Shown in pieces: positions 1 to 8,836 of a stretch of DNA of 38,266 nt (positions are counted from its first letter, which is position 1; each line of letters begins with the position of its first letter). The notes beneath the pieces are model-generated. The model saw nothing but the letters and a program-made list of their open reading frames with translations, was not told the DNA's origin and searched no databases. The DNA is from Clostridium sp. (GTDB taxonomy: Bacteria; Bacillota; Clostridia; Clostridiales; Clostridiaceae), in contig JARIDB010000059.1 in the NCBI GenBank assembly GCA_029257045.1, positions 1 to 38,266 of the forward strand. The letters run 5' to 3'. Made by a program: the position numbers and the translations under genes.

Positions 1-617
1 CTATAAGAAATATTTCCTCTATTAACATTCGGATATGTAGAGAAGTTATAGGTTCTTCTGAAGGATTAATGAAATATATTTCTTCGAAAAATAGGGTATA
101 TAATACTTTAATTGTATCACCACCTAAATGTGGGAAAACAACAATATTAAGAGATATAACAAGAAACATTTCTTATGGAGTGAAAAATATAGGATTAGAA
201 GGTAAAAAGGTTTCTGTAATTGATGAAAGAAGTGAAATTGCAGCTTGCTATAATGGAATACCTCAATTGGATGTTGGAATAAGAACAGATGTATTAGACA
301 GTTGTTTTAAGAAAGATGGAATGATTATGGCAATTAGAAGCTTATCACCAGAAGTCATAATTTGTGATGAAATTGGGACAGAAGGAGACATAGAGGCTTT
401 AAATATGGCTTTTAATTCAGGAGTAAATATATTAGTTACTATTCATGGATACAGCATAGAAGATATATGTAATAGAAAGGTTTTTAAAGAATTAATAGAA
501 AATTCAATACTGGAAAGAGTTGTGGTATTAAGCAATAGATATGGAGTAGGAACAATAGAAAAGATTTATTCTGTTAATGAGAAGGGGGATTTAAATTGCT
601 TAAAGGATTGTCAATAA
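1..617 (+). CDS. spoIIIAA: Stage III sporulation protein AA (5' partial)
   Basis: Mother-cell ATPase of the SpoIIIA-SpoIIQ channel, related to secretion ATPases. The gene enters from the left edge: the frame is open from base 3, with family-typical residues before the first in-window ATG at 69 (INIRICREVIG), so that ATG is not the start. A Walker A motif (SPPKCGKTT, bases 117-143) is followed by a Walker B-like strand ending VIICDE and by a downstream ITIHG-type segment. About 204 residues are visible, the C-terminal two thirds of the family. It overlaps spoIIIAB by 22 nt. In B. subtilis the operon is transcribed by sigma-E; its promoter would lie outside this window. Confidence 0.95.
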   Translation, partial: IRNISSINIRICREVIGSSEGLMKYISSKNRVYNTLIVSPPKCGKTTILRDITRNISYGVKNIGLEGKKVSVIDERSEIAACYNGIPQLDVGIRTDVLDSCFKKDGMIMAIRSLSPEVIICDEIGTEGDIEALNMAFNSGVNILVTIHGYSIEDICNRKVFKELIENSILERVVVLSNRYGVGTIEKIYSVNEKGDLNCLKDCQ

Positions 618-1114
618 TAACAATAGTGATGTGTTGCAGTTATTTAGGTTTTTATTATGGTGAAATCTTTAAGAAAAGAAATAAACAAATAGATGAAATA
701 TTAAAAGCTATATTATTTTTAAATAATGAAGTTATATATAATAATACCCCCCTGCCAGATGCTTTAAAATATGTTTCTCTAAGGGTGGAAAATCCTATAA
801 ATAGTATTATATCAGCAGTTTCTGATAAATTAATAATAGGTAATACAGAAAGTGTATTTGAAGCTTTTAAAGAAGAATATATAAAAGACGAGAAAGCTTT
901 TAATTTGAAAGAAGAAGATATCAATATTATAAAAAACTTTTTAAAAACTTTAGGTGAATCAGGCGTTTATGGACAAGATAAAATTTTTAATTTAGTTCTT
1001 GAAAATTTGAAAATGAATTCTTTAAATGCTAAAGAGGAAGCTAAAAAGAATATTAAGATGTATAGAAGTTTAGGTTTTTGTATTGGTGCTATGATTGCAA
1101 TATTTTTATTATAA
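596..1114 (+). CDS. spoIIIAB: Stage III sporulation protein AB
   Basis: Membrane component of the SpoIIIA complex, 172 aa, resembling GspF-like proteins. It has an N-terminal hydrophobic helix (about residues 4-22) and a C-terminal one (about 157-172), with a mostly helical charged middle, the usual SpoIIIAB layout. The start is TTG at 596, chosen because a GGGGGAT ribosome binding site sits about 8 nt upstream and no ATG is available. The start lies inside the end of spoIIIAA, consistent with translational coupling. Second gene of the spoIIIA operon. Confidence 0.93.
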   Translation: MLKGLSIITIVMCCSYLGFYYGEIFKKRNKQIDEILKAILFLNNEVIYNNTPLPDALKYVSLRVENPINSIISAVSDKLIIGNTESVFEAFKEEYIKDEKAFNLKEEDINIIKNFLKTLGESGVYGQDKIFNLVLENLKMNSLNAKEEAKKNIKMYRSLGFCIGAMIAIFLL

Positions 1115-1137
1115 TTTTTAAAATAAGGAGGTAAAAG

Positions 1138-1335
1138 ATGCTGGATGTAGGTATTATTTTTAAAATGGGGGCTATGGGAGTTTTAATTATTGTAATTGAC
1201 AAAGTATTAAAAGCTAGTGGCAAGGATGATATTGCAGTTATAACTAATATTGCAGGTATTGTAATTATACTAATTACTGTTATAGGACTTATAGCTGATT
1301 TATTTAATACTATTAAAACAATGTTCATGTTATAG
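1138..1335 (+). CDS. spoIIIAC: Stage III sporulation protein AC
   Basis: Small integral membrane protein of 65 aa with two transmembrane helices (about residues 5-24 and 34-58), the standard SpoIIIAC size and topology. Its hydrophobic helices are flanked by short charged stretches (for example KASGKDD near residues 25-31). A strong AAGGAGG site precedes the ATG. It lies 23 nt after spoIIIAB and 8 nt before spoIIIAD, inside the operon. It contributes to the mother-cell side of the mother-cell/forespore channel. Confidence 0.94.
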   Translation: MLDVGIIFKMGAMGVLIIVIDKVLKASGKDDIAVITNIAGIVIILITVIGLIADLFNTIKTMFML

Positions 1336-1343
1336 GTGACAAT

Positions 1344-1727
1344 ATGGATATTATAAAAATAATAGGATTCTCATTTACAGCTTTATTCCTCTATTTAATT
1401 TTTAAAGATAGAAGAAATGATTTAGCTACATTAATTTCTTTAGTTTCAGGAGTTATAATATTTTCACTTGTAATAAGTAAACTAAATGAAATCATATATT
1501 TTATAAAGGATATAGCAAATAAAGCAAATATTGATATGGTTTATATTGGAATTGTAGTTAAAATTCTTGCAATAGCTTATTTAGCAACTTTTTGTAGTGA
1601 AATTTGTAAAGATGCAGGAGCCTCAAGTATAGGAAATAAGGTGGAATTTTCAGCTAAGATATTGATTTTATCTTTAGCAATACCAATATTAATGGCAGTA
1701 TTACAGTCAATTTTGCAAATATTGTAG
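1344..1727 (+). CDS. spoIIIAD: Stage III sporulation protein AD
   Basis: Integral membrane protein of 127 aa, related to SpoIIIAC, with four hydrophobic segments (about 4-20, 30-45, 65-85, 103-125). The CSEICKDAGASSIGNKVEF stretch near residues 84-102 is typical of the family. The start ATG at 1344 follows a weak TAGGTGAC site that overlaps the spoIIIAC stop. It is part of the channel base in the mother-cell membrane. Confidence 0.94.
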   Translation: MDIIKIIGFSFTALFLYLIFKDRRNDLATLISLVSGVIIFSLVISKLNEIIYFIKDIANKANIDMVYIGIVVKILAIAYLATFCSEICKDAGASSIGNKVEFSAKILILSLAIPILMAVLQSILQIL

Positions 1728-1734
1728 GTGATAT

Positions 1735-2928
1735 ATGAATAAAGTATTTAAAAGATTAATAATAATTACAATTATAGGGTTTAGTAGTTTACTTATTAAT
1801 ATAGATAAACCAGAAGCTTTATCTATAGCAACTGTAGATAATAGATTAGATATTGAAAATGAAGAAGTAGATAATAAGATAGAAGATTTGTATGACTATA
1901 TAAACAATATGAAAACTGATGTAGAAATATTAAATGACTTAGAGCCAGTGGAATATATAAAAGAATATATAAAGTCTGGTCAAAGCTCTCTTTCAATAAG
2001 TAAAATAATAAGGGCTATTACATCTTTAGTATTTAAAGAGGTTAAAACAGCAATTTCCTTATCTATAAGCATAATAGTAATTGCTATAATATGTTCTTTA
2101 ATTAAAAACCTGCAAGGAGCTTTTGCAAATGAAAGTATAAGTAATATAGCTTTCTTTGCTTGTTATTCATTACTTATAATAATTTTATCAAAAAGTTTTA
2201 TAATATCAATTAATATAGCTATTGATATTATAGATAAGTTATCAGAGTTTATGGCAGCTATATTACCAGTTTTAGTATTTATGCTAACTTCTATTGGTGG
2301 ATTTGCACAAGCTGCTACAATGGATCCTATAATTCTTGGAGCTACTATATTAATCCCAAGAATATATAAAAATATAATAATACCTTTAATAACTATTAGT
2401 TTTGCATTACAATTTGCAAATAATATATCTACGGAACATAAGATAAGTAATTTGTGCAAGGCTACAAAACAAATAACAGTTTGGCTTCAAGGAATCTTAT
2501 TAACAGTTTTTATAGGAATTTTAACTGTAAGAGGGATTACTTCATCTACAATTGATGCTGTTACTTTAAAAACAGCGAAATTTGCAGTAGATAATTTTAT
2601 TCCTATTGTAGGAAAAGCTTTATCTGATACTATAGCCTCGGTAGCAGGGTATTCTTTAATAATTAAAAATGCAATTAGCGTAGTAGGATTAGTTATAATT
2701 ATAATTATGATGCTTTATCCAGTAATAAAAATTTTTCTAAATTCTATAGTGTTTAAGCTAACAGCAGCTTTAATAGAACCTATAAGTGATAAAAGGATAA
2801 CATCAGCTATAGCATCAGCAGGAGATTCCTTAATACTTATAATGTCTTGTGTATTATCTGTAAGTTTAATGTTCTTTGTATTACTTGGAATAATGGCTTC
2901 CTCAGGAAAATTTATAATAGGAGGTTAA
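1735..2928 (+). CDS. spoIIIAE: Stage III sporulation protein AE
   Basis: The large polytopic membrane protein of the complex, 397 aa, close to the usual length. An N-terminal signal-like helix (residues about 7-22) precedes a charged extracytoplasmic segment (about 35-85), then a series of transmembrane helices runs to the end. The SIGGFAQAATMDPIILG segment (about 183-200) is a well-kept family signature. The start ATG at 1735 has GGTGAT 4-9 nt upstream. It is 7 nt after spoIIIAD and 4 nt before spoIIIAF. Confidence 0.95.
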   Translation: MNKVFKRLIIITIIGFSSLLINIDKPEALSIATVDNRLDIENEEVDNKIEDLYDYINNMKTDVEILNDLEPVEYIKEYIKSGQSSLSISKIIRAITSLVFKEVKTAISLSISIIVIAIICSLIKNLQGAFANESISNIAFFACYSLLIIILSKSFIISINIAIDIIDKLSEFMAAILPVLVFMLTSIGGFAQAATMDPIILGATILIPRIYKNIIIPLITISFALQFANNISTEHKISNLCKATKQITVWLQGILLTVFIGILTVRGITSSTIDAVTLKTAKFAVDNFIPIVGKALSDTIASVAGYSLIIKNAISVVGLVIIIIMMLYPVIKIFLNSIVFKLTAALIEPISDKRITSAIASAGDSLILIMSCVLSVSLMFFVLLGIMASSGKFIIGG

Positions 2929-2932
2929 ATAC

Positions 2933-3511
2933 ATGGAAAATATAAAATCTTATATCATAACTCTAGTTACCATGATAATGTTGATAACTGCTATAGAGTT
3001 AATATCACCGGATAATTCTATGAAAAAGTATATAAATTTTATTTTAGGATTAATTCTAATTTCAGTAATGATATCTCCAATAATAAAGTTTTTTTCTGAA
3101 GATTCAGATAATCTAGCTACAAAGATAGAAAAATCTTTAGTGCTAATTGATAGTGGAGAAAAAATAGAAAATAAAAATAATAATGATACTCAGAAAAAAA
3201 CTTTTACTAAAAATCTACAAGATAATTGCAATAAATTATTAAAAGAAAATTTTGGCGATAATGAATTTATTACAAAAATAGATTGTGAATTAGATATGGA
3301 AAATATAGAGTACAGAATAGATAAGGTGCAGATAGGAGTAAAGGATAAGGGCGTAGGAACTATAGAAAAAATAATTGTTAAAACTAAGGGAGATAGTAAG
3401 GTAGTAATGTCAGGAGAAGGTACTGTAGAAAATGAGGAAGATATACTTAACTTTTTAGTAGATAATCTTAAGATAACAAAAGAAAAGATAGAAGTTTATA
3501 AGATAAATTAA
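2933..3511 (+). CDS. spoIIIAF: Stage III sporulation protein AF
   Basis: 192-aa protein with two N-terminal transmembrane helices (about 6-23 and 33-52) and an extracytoplasmic C-terminal domain that resembles the ring-building motif of secretion systems. The C-terminal portion (about 85-192) has the alternating beta/alpha pattern of the family and ends in an NFLVDNLKITKEKIEVY-type segment. GGAGG upstream supports the ATG. It sits 4 nt after spoIIIAE and 12 nt before spoIIIAG, so co-translation is likely. Confidence 0.92.
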   Translation: MENIKSYIITLVTMIMLITAIELISPDNSMKKYINFILGLILISVMISPIIKFFSEDSDNLATKIEKSLVLIDSGEKIENKNNNDTQKKTFTKNLQDNCNKLLKENFGDNEFITKIDCELDMENIEYRIDKVQIGVKDKGVGTIEKIIVKTKGDSKVVMSGEGTVENEEDILNFLVDNLKITKEKIEVYKIN

Positions 3512-3523
3512 AGGAGTGAAAAA

Positions 3524-4129
3524 ATGAGGAAGAAAGATTATAAAAAAGAGATAAGCAATATAATAAACGATAAAAGATTCCTTAATATCGTATGTGTAGC
3601 ACTGATCTTAGCCTTTGTTTTATTAGCTATAAGTTTTGTTTCTAATAGTAGAAAAAAAAGTAATGAAAGTGTTAAGGTAAATGGAACTGAAAGCAATTTA
3701 GATATTGGGGGTGAAAGAAGTAAAGTATTAAGTAGTTATGAAGAAAAGGAAATGGAAGAATTAAAAGGTTTACTAGGGAAAATACAGGATGTAGGACAAG
3801 TAGAAGTAAAGATTCATTTTAAAAGTGGAGAAGTAAAAGTTCCTGCAATAGAAAACACAAATCAAGAAGCAGTTACAGAAGAAACAGATAATCAAGGTGG
3901 TAAAAGAATAAATAATCAAAAAACTGGAGGAAGTAAGGTTGTAATGTCTGATAATGGCAGCTCAACAGAGCCTTACATACTACAGATAAATAAACCAGAA
4001 GTATATGGAGTTGTGATAGTAGCTTCTGGGGCAAACTCTAGTAAAGTTAAATATGATATACAAGTAGCAGTATCAAATTTATATGGAATATCTATAGATA
4101 AAGTTAATGTATATCCGATGAAAAGTTAG
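3524..4129 (+). CDS. spoIIIAG: Stage III sporulation protein AG
   Basis: 201-aa bitopic protein that forms a large ring between mother cell and forespore membranes in B. subtilis. One transmembrane helix (about 20-40) follows a basic cytoplasmic start. A low-complexity linker of Asn/Gly/Gln (about 112-150) interrupts the ring-building domain, and the end KPEVYGVVIVASGANSSKVKYD is a hallmark, followed by a VxNLYGIxxDKVNVYPMK-like C-terminus. GGAGTG precedes the ATG. Confidence 0.95.
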   Translation: MRKKDYKKEISNIINDKRFLNIVCVALILAFVLLAISFVSNSRKKSNESVKVNGTESNLDIGGERSKVLSSYEEKEMEELKGLLGKIQDVGQVEVKIHFKSGEVKVPAIENTNQEAVTEETDNQGGKRINNQKTGGSKVVMSDNGSSTEPYILQINKPEVYGVVIVASGANSSKVKYDIQVAVSNLYGISIDKVNVYPMKS

Positions 4130-4168
4130 CATATAATTAAAATGTAAAATAGATGGGGGGAATTTAAA

Positions 4169-4672
4169 ATGTCAAAAAAACAATTTGGAATCATTTTCAC
4201 GCTAATGGCTCTTATAGCTTTCGTAGGGGTTTTAGCATCAAAACTAAACTCTAGTGGGCTAAACGATCCTACAGACTTAGGACAACTATTCACACAAGGT
4301 GCAGAAGATGAAAGGGAAACTTTAGGTACACAAGATTTCTTTTACAACATAAGAAGCGAAAAGGTACAAAAAAATGCTACAACAATGGAACAGTTAAATA
4401 AAATAATAAGTGATACTAATACATCACAAGAAGAAAAAGCTCTTGCAAATAACGAATTAATAGAAAAAACTATGCTAATAGACCAAGAAGGAAGAATAGA
4501 AATTAATGTTAAAAACAAAGGTTTTGAAGATGTACTATGCTCAATTGAAGATAATAAAGTAAGAATAGTATTAACAGCTAATGAACTAACAGAAGCAGAT
4601 AGTTCTACTATTCAAGAAATTGCTGAAAATGTAGCTGGTATAAGTGATGTAATTATTGAACCTAAAAAATAA
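4169..4672 (+). CDS. spoIIIAH: Stage III sporulation protein AH
   Basis: 167-aa bitopic protein whose extracytoplasmic domain meets SpoIIQ from the forespore. One N-terminal transmembrane helix (about 6-24) is followed by a charged linker and the YscJ/FliF-like ring domain (about 60-167), which ends with the recognisable NVAGISDVIIEPK segment. The start follows a strong GGGGGGA site 8 nt away. It closes the spoIIIA operon; the next gene has its own vegetative-type promoter. Confidence 0.95.
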   Translation: MSKKQFGIIFTLMALIAFVGVLASKLNSSGLNDPTDLGQLFTQGAEDERETLGTQDFFYNIRSEKVQKNATTMEQLNKIISDTNTSQEEKALANNELIEKTMLIDQEGRIEINVKNKGFEDVLCSIEDNKVRIVLTANELTEADSSTIQEIAENVAGISDVIIEPKK

Positions 4673-4676
4673 TTCA

Positions 4677-4705
4677 TTGTAATATATTTTCGGGTTTGGT
4701 ATAAT
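4677..4705 (+). promoter_or_regulatory. Sigma-A promoter for yqhY
   Basis: TTGTAA at 4677-4682 and TATAAT at 4700-4705 with an exact 17-nt spacer. It lies just after the spoIIIAH stop and about 50 nt before the yqhY start. It would separate the housekeeping transcription unit from the sporulation operon. Confidence 0.75.
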
Positions 4706-4754
4706 AATCATAAGAAAAAAGGAGTTTTTAATAAAACACTTAGGAGGTAGTTAT

Positions 4755-5138
4755 ATGGAAAATAAAAACTATGAAGAGAATCAAGGCATAGTTAAAATTT
4801 CAGACGAAGTTGTAAGCGTAATTGCTGGAATAGCAGCAGGAGAGATAAAAGGCGTTGAAGAATTACAACAAACTGGGAATAACATATCACAATTACTAAA
4901 AGGAAAGAAAAATGTTGCTAAGAATGTAAAAGTTACTCTTAATGAGGAAAATGCCATTATAGATTTAAACTTAGCTGTAGAATATGGCGTAAAGATAACG
5001 GAAGTTGTAAGTTTAGTACAAGAAAATGTTAAGAAGACTGTAGAAGCTATTACTGGATTAAAAGTAGAAGCAGTTAATATAAATGTTCAAAACATTTACT
5101 TACCTAAAACTGAAAAAGAAGAAATTAAGGAAGATTAA
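4755..5138 (+). CDS. yqhY: Asp23/Gls24 envelope stress-family protein
   Basis: 127-aa Asp23/DUF322-family protein. The pattern GIVKISDEVVSVIAGIAAGEIKG (about residues 11-33) and the later INVQNIYLP (about 107-115) are diagnostic. In B. subtilis the orthologue yqhY sits beside nusB, as here, and has been linked to control of acetyl-CoA carboxylase; the accB/accC genes found upstream there are absent here and spoIIIAH takes their place. A strong TTAGGAGG site precedes the ATG. The gene has its own promoter at 4677 and a strong terminator behind it, so it is probably monocistronic. Confidence 0.93.
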   Translation: MENKNYEENQGIVKISDEVVSVIAGIAAGEIKGVEELQQTGNNISQLLKGKKNVAKNVKVTLNEENAIIDLNLAVEYGVKITEVVSLVQENVKKTVEAITGLKVEAVNINVQNIYLPKTEKEEIKED

Positions 5139-5141
5139 TAT

Positions 5142-5169
5142 CACCCTCTGATTTTTCAGAGGGTGTTTT
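5142..5169 (+). terminator. Rho-independent terminator after yqhY
   Basis: Perfect 10-bp GC-containing stem (CACCCTCTGA at 5142-5151 with TCAGAGGGTG at 5156-5165), TTTT loop, followed by TTTT. Strong and oriented for yqhY. Confidence 0.92.
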
Positions 5170-5263
5170 CCTTGTGATTTAAATAAATTTATTGTAGTAT
5201 GTTTATTGATTAGAAAGTTACAGAAGGTTAATAATATAGTTAACTGAAACCTAGGAGGAGAAA

Positions 5264-5668
5264 ATGAATAGAAAAAAATCGAGAGAAATAGCAATGGAAT
5301 TATTATTTGGAATGACATTAAGCAAAAACACACTTGAGGAAACAATAGAAACATTTATTGAAGATTATGAAATGAAACTAAATACAATTGACTTAGAATA
5401 CATAAAAAATATATTAGAGAAGGTTAGTAATAATCTAAATACTTTAGATGAAAAAATAGAAGAATCTTTAAACAAATGGAAAATAGAGAGAGTTTCAAAA
5501 GTTAATTTAACAATATTAAGATTAGCTTTAGCAGAAATTATGTACTGTGATGATGTACCTAATGCAGTTGCAATTAATGAAGCCATAGAAATAACTAAAA
5601 AGTATTCTGATGAAAAAAGTGTAGCATTTATAAATGGTGCATTAGATAAAGTAGTTAAAAACATATAG
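5264..5668 (+). CDS. nusB: Transcription antitermination factor NusB
   Basis: 134-aa all-helical RNA-binding protein that works with NusE (S10) at boxA in rRNA antitermination. It begins with the typical [14 protein letters not shown] (residues 2-15) and contains the C-terminal half signatures [12 protein letters not shown] (about 83-94), [13 protein letters not shown] (about 104-116) and FINGALDKV (about 122-130). The start ATG follows AGGAGGAG. A weak possible promoter is TTGATT (5206) with TAATAA (5229). It heads the nusB-folD-xseA-xseB-ispA-dxs-tlyA run, in the same order as B. subtilis. Confidence 0.96.
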   Translation: MNRKKSREIAMELLFGMTLSKNTLEETIETFIEDYEMKLNTIDLEYIKNILEKVSNNLNTLDEKIEESLNKWKIERVSKVNLTILRLALAEIMYCDDVPNAVAINEAIEITKKYSDEKSVAFINGALDKVVKNI

Positions 5669-5688
5669 AAATAAAGGGGGGTATTTTA

Positions 5689-6537
5689 ATGAGTGAAATT
5701 ATAAATGGAAGAGAAATAGCAAAGGTTATAAAAGAAGAAATAAAAGAATTTATAGCTTTACGAAAAGAGAATAATTTTAAAGTTCCTAAAATATCCTCTA
5801 TATTAGTAGGAGAAGATGAAGGTTCTATTTATTATATAAATAGTCAAGAAAAACTAGCGCTTTCTTTGGGCTGTGATTTTGATAAGATTATTTTAAAAGA
5901 AGAAATTTCGGAAGAAGATCTTATAGAAAAAATAGAATTATTGAATAAAGATAAAGAAATAGATGGAATAATTTTGCAACTTCCACTTCCCAAAAAGTTT
6001 GATGAGAGAAAAATTGTTAATAGAATAAATGATAAGAAGGATATTGATTGCTTAACTTACATTAATCAAGGCAAAATATTTGCAGGGGAAGGTGAGATAA
6101 TTCCTTGCACTCCCAATTCTATAATCACTTTACTTGAAAAATCAAAGGTAGATTTAGAAGGTAAAAATATTGTGGTTATAGGACGAAGCAATATAGTTGG
6201 AAAACCTATAGCACAACTATTATTAAAGAAAAATGCAACAGTTACAATATGTCATTCGAAAACTAAAGACATTAAAAAGATTACAAAAGAAGGAGATATT
6301 ATAATTGTTGCTATAGGGAAACCTAAATTTTTAACAGAGGATTTTGTAAAGGCAGATTCAATTATTATAGATGTAGGAACTTCATCTCATGAAGGTAAAA
6401 TAACGGGAGATGTAGATTTTGATAATGTTAATGGCAAAGTAAAGATGATTACAAAGGTTCCAGGGGGAGTTGGAGCTCTTACAACTACTTTATTAATAAA
6501 AAACGCATGTGAGGCTTTAATAAGATATGAAGATTAA
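5689..6537 (+). CDS. folD: Bifunctional methylene-THF dehydrogenase/cyclohydrolase FolD
   Basis: 282-aa cytosolic enzyme that interconverts 5,10-methylene-THF, methenyl-THF and 10-formyl-THF with NADP+. Visible family marks are the active-site YINSQEKL segment (about residues 49-56), the [15 protein letters not shown] motif (about 91-105), [17 protein letters not shown] in the Rossmann domain (about 161-177) and the C-terminal [14 protein letters not shown] (about 256-269). GGGGGT precedes the start. Its last 11 nt overlap xseA. Confidence 0.97.
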   Translation: MSEIINGREIAKVIKEEIKEFIALRKENNFKVPKISSILVGEDEGSIYYINSQEKLALSLGCDFDKIILKEEISEEDLIEKIELLNKDKEIDGIILQLPLPKKFDERKIVNRINDKKDIDCLTYINQGKIFAGEGEIIPCTPNSIITLLEKSKVDLEGKNIVVIGRSNIVGKPIAQLLLKKNATVTICHSKTKDIKKITKEGDIIIVAIGKPKFLTEDFVKADSIIIDVGTSSHEGKITGDVDFDNVNGKVKMITKVPGGVGALTTTLLIKNACEALIRYED

Positions 6538-7726
6538 AACTTTAACAGTAACAGAGCTTAATAATTATATTAAAAAAACTTTAGATAACGACTTTATTTT
6601 AAATAACCTATTAATAAAGGGTGAAATATCTAATTTAAAATACCACACAAGCGGACATATATATTTTTCTTTAAAAGATTCAAGTAGTAAGATAAATTGT
6701 GTTATGTTTAAAAGTAATACATTAGAATTGGATTTTAAGATAGAAGAAGGTATGGAAGTTATAGTAAGTGGTAGATGTTCAATATATCAAGGAACAGGAT
6801 CCCTTCAACTTTATATAAATACAATCCAAAAAGAAGGACTTGGAAAGCTTCATATTAAATTTGAAAAGCTTAAAGAGAAACTTCTTAAAGAAGGTTATTT
6901 TAATGAAGATAACAAAAAGAAGATACCAGAGTTTACTAAAAGGATAGGTGTTGTTACTTCTGAGACTGGAGCCGTAATAAGAGATATTATTAATGTAACT
7001 AGAAGAAGAAGTTCTTTAGTAGATATTATTTTATATCCATCTTTAGTTCAGGGGCAAGGAGCTTATAAAACAATAATTGAAGGCATAAATTACTTTAATT
7101 TAGATAAAACTGTAGATGTTATTATAATCGGAAGAGGCGGCGGATCTATTGAAGAACTTTGGAATTTCAATGAAGAGGAACTTGCAAAGGTGATTTTCAA
7201 TTCAAAGCTTCCAATTATTTCAGCAGTAGGTCATGAAGTAGATTATACTATATCAGACTTTGTAAGTGATGTAAGGGCATCTACTCCGTCTCAGGCAGCG
7301 GAAATTGCTGTTCCTTTGGAAAGTGAAATTAGAAATAAAATAGAAAATTATAAAGATACTTTAAATAGAAATATAGATAGTAGAATTATTTATGAAAGAG
7401 AAAATATTTTAAGATATAAAAAAATACTATCTTTAAATAGTCCGGAAATAATAATCTCAAATACTTATTTAAAAGTTGATAATATGCAAGATAGATTAAA
7501 TAATATTATTAATAATAGAATAAATAAAGAAAAAATGAGAATAAAGTCATTTAGTGATGTATTGGATGCACATAATCCTTTAAATGTACTTAAAAAAGGT
7601 TATACAATTATTGTAGATAATGAAGATAAACCTATAACTAAAAAAGAAAGTTTAAAGAAAACAGAAGATATAACAATAATTTTTAGTGATGGTAAAATTA
7701 AAGGGAAATTCATTTCCTTAAAATAA
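6527..7726 (+). CDS. xseA: Exodeoxyribonuclease VII large subunit
   Basis: 399-aa catalytic large subunit of ExoVII, which degrades single-stranded DNA. An N-terminal OB-fold (about 1-100, with [10 protein letters not shown]) is followed by the catalytic domain with [13 protein letters not shown] (about 143-155), [16 protein letters not shown] (about 201-216) and [27 protein letters not shown] (split motif about 236-262). A long helical region follows. It starts inside folD with only a weak GAGG upstream, so it probably depends on translational coupling. Confidence 0.97.
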   Translation: MKIKTLTVTELNNYIKKTLDNDFILNNLLIKGEISNLKYHTSGHIYFSLKDSSSKINCVMFKSNTLELDFKIEEGMEVIVSGRCSIYQGTGSLQLYINTIQKEGLGKLHIKFEKLKEKLLKEGYFNEDNKKKIPEFTKRIGVVTSETGAVIRDIINVTRRRSSLVDIILYPSLVQGQGAYKTIIEGINYFNLDKTVDVIIIGRGGGSIEELWNFNEEELAKVIFNSKLPIISAVGHEVDYTISDFVSDVRASTPSQAAEIAVPLESEIRNKIENYKDTLNRNIDSRIIYERENILRYKKILSLNSPEIIISNTYLKVDNMQDRLNNIINNRINKEKMRIKSFSDVLDAHNPLNVLKKGYTIIVDNEDKPITKKESLKKTEDITIIFSDGKIKGKFISLK

Positions 7727-7740
7727 GGAGTGGAAATAAG

Positions 7741-7953
7741 ATGGCAAAAAAAGAATCTTATAATGATGTAATAAATAATTTAAATAATATTTTAGATAAT
7801 ATGGAAAATAGTGAACTTCCATTAGAAGAACTTATGAAAGAATATGAGAATGGAGTAAAACTTATAAATAAGCTTTATAAAACTTTAAATAGTCTTGAAG
7901 GAAAGTTAGTGGTAATAAAAGAAAATATGGAAGTAGAGCTAAGTAATGAGTAA
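7741..7953 (+). CDS. xseB: Exodeoxyribonuclease VII small subunit
   Basis: 70-aa helical small subunit that binds XseA. The pattern [17 protein letters not shown] (residues 7-23) with [17 protein letters not shown] (about 27-43) is the family signature, and the length is typical. AAGGAG precedes the ATG. It begins 14 nt after xseA and overlaps ispA by 8 nt. Confidence 0.95.
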   Translation: MAKKESYNDVINNLNNILDNMENSELPLEELMKEYENGVKLINKLYKTLNSLEGKLVVIKENMEVELSNE

Positions 7954-8818
7954 AATTAATAAATTCAAATATATGATAAATGATTATTTAAATGTATATT
8001 TTAATGATAAAGGAAGTTATAATAAAGTTATATACGAAGCCTCAAGTTATAGCTTAAATATAGGTGGAAAAAGAATAAGACCTATTCTTTTTTTATTAAC
8101 TTATAATATTTATAAAGATAACTATGAAGATATAATTGATATGGCAGCAGCAATAGAAATGATACACACATATTCTTTAGTTCATGATGATTTACCTTCT
8201 ATGGATAATGATGATTTAAGACGTGGAATGCCTACTAATCACAAAAAGTTCGGAGAAAATATAGCAGTTTTAGCAGGAGATACACTTTTAAACGAAGCCG
8301 CAATGCTACTTATGGATTTTTCTATAAAAAGTGGTAAGGAAGCTTTGTTAGCTTCAAAAGAAATAATGAAATCTTCAGGTCCAGAAGGTATGATAGGCGG
8401 TCAAGTTGTTGATATAATAAACGAAGGAAAACAGATAGAAAAAGATGAATTAATATATATGCATAGTAAGAAAACAGGAGAATTAATACGTTCAGCTATT
8501 GTTGCTGGAGGAATTCTTGCAAAGGCAAATAAAGAAGATTTAAAAAAGTTAAATGAATATGGAATAAAATTAGGATTAGCATTTCAAATAAAAGATGATA
8601 TTCTAGATATCATAGGTGATGTAAAGAAGCTTGGAAAAAACATTGGAATGGATAAGAATTTACAAAAGTCTAATTTTATATCTTTATTTGGTTTAGAATA
8701 TTGTAAAAGTGAATGTCTAAAACTAACTAAGGAATGTATAAATTTACTTGAAAGCCTTTCAGTAGATTCTAAGGATTTAAAAGAAATGACTTTGTACTTA
8801 TTAGAGAGGGAGAATTAA
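7946..8818 (+). CDS. ispA: Farnesyl/geranyl diphosphate synthase
   Basis: 290-aa trans-prenyltransferase that condenses IPP with allylic diphosphates to make FPP, the precursor of undecaprenyl phosphate. It carries GGKRIRPIL (residues 36-44), the first aspartate-rich motif in [15 protein letters not shown] (about 75-89), a GQVVD motif (about 152-156) and the second aspartate-rich motif FQIKDDILD (about 208-216). Its start overlaps xseB, and it sits directly before dxs, so two isoprenoid genes are paired. Confidence 0.96.
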   Translation: MSKINKFKYMINDYLNVYFNDKGSYNKVIYEASSYSLNIGGKRIRPILFLLTYNIYKDNYEDIIDMAAAIEMIHTYSLVHDDLPSMDNDDLRRGMPTNHKKFGENIAVLAGDTLLNEAAMLLMDFSIKSGKEALLASKEIMKSSGPEGMIGGQVVDIINEGKQIEKDELIYMHSKKTGELIRSAIVAGGILAKANKEDLKKLNEYGIKLGLAFQIKDDILDIIGDVKKLGKNIGMDKNLQKSNFISLFGLEYCKSECLKLTKECINLLESLSVDSKDLKEMTLYLLEREN

Positions 8819-8836
8819 AGAAAGAAAGGTTAGAAT

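Noticed and set aside
8819..8836. TPP riboswitch before dxs
   Set aside because: The gap between ispA and dxs is only 18 nt, with no room for a riboswitch.
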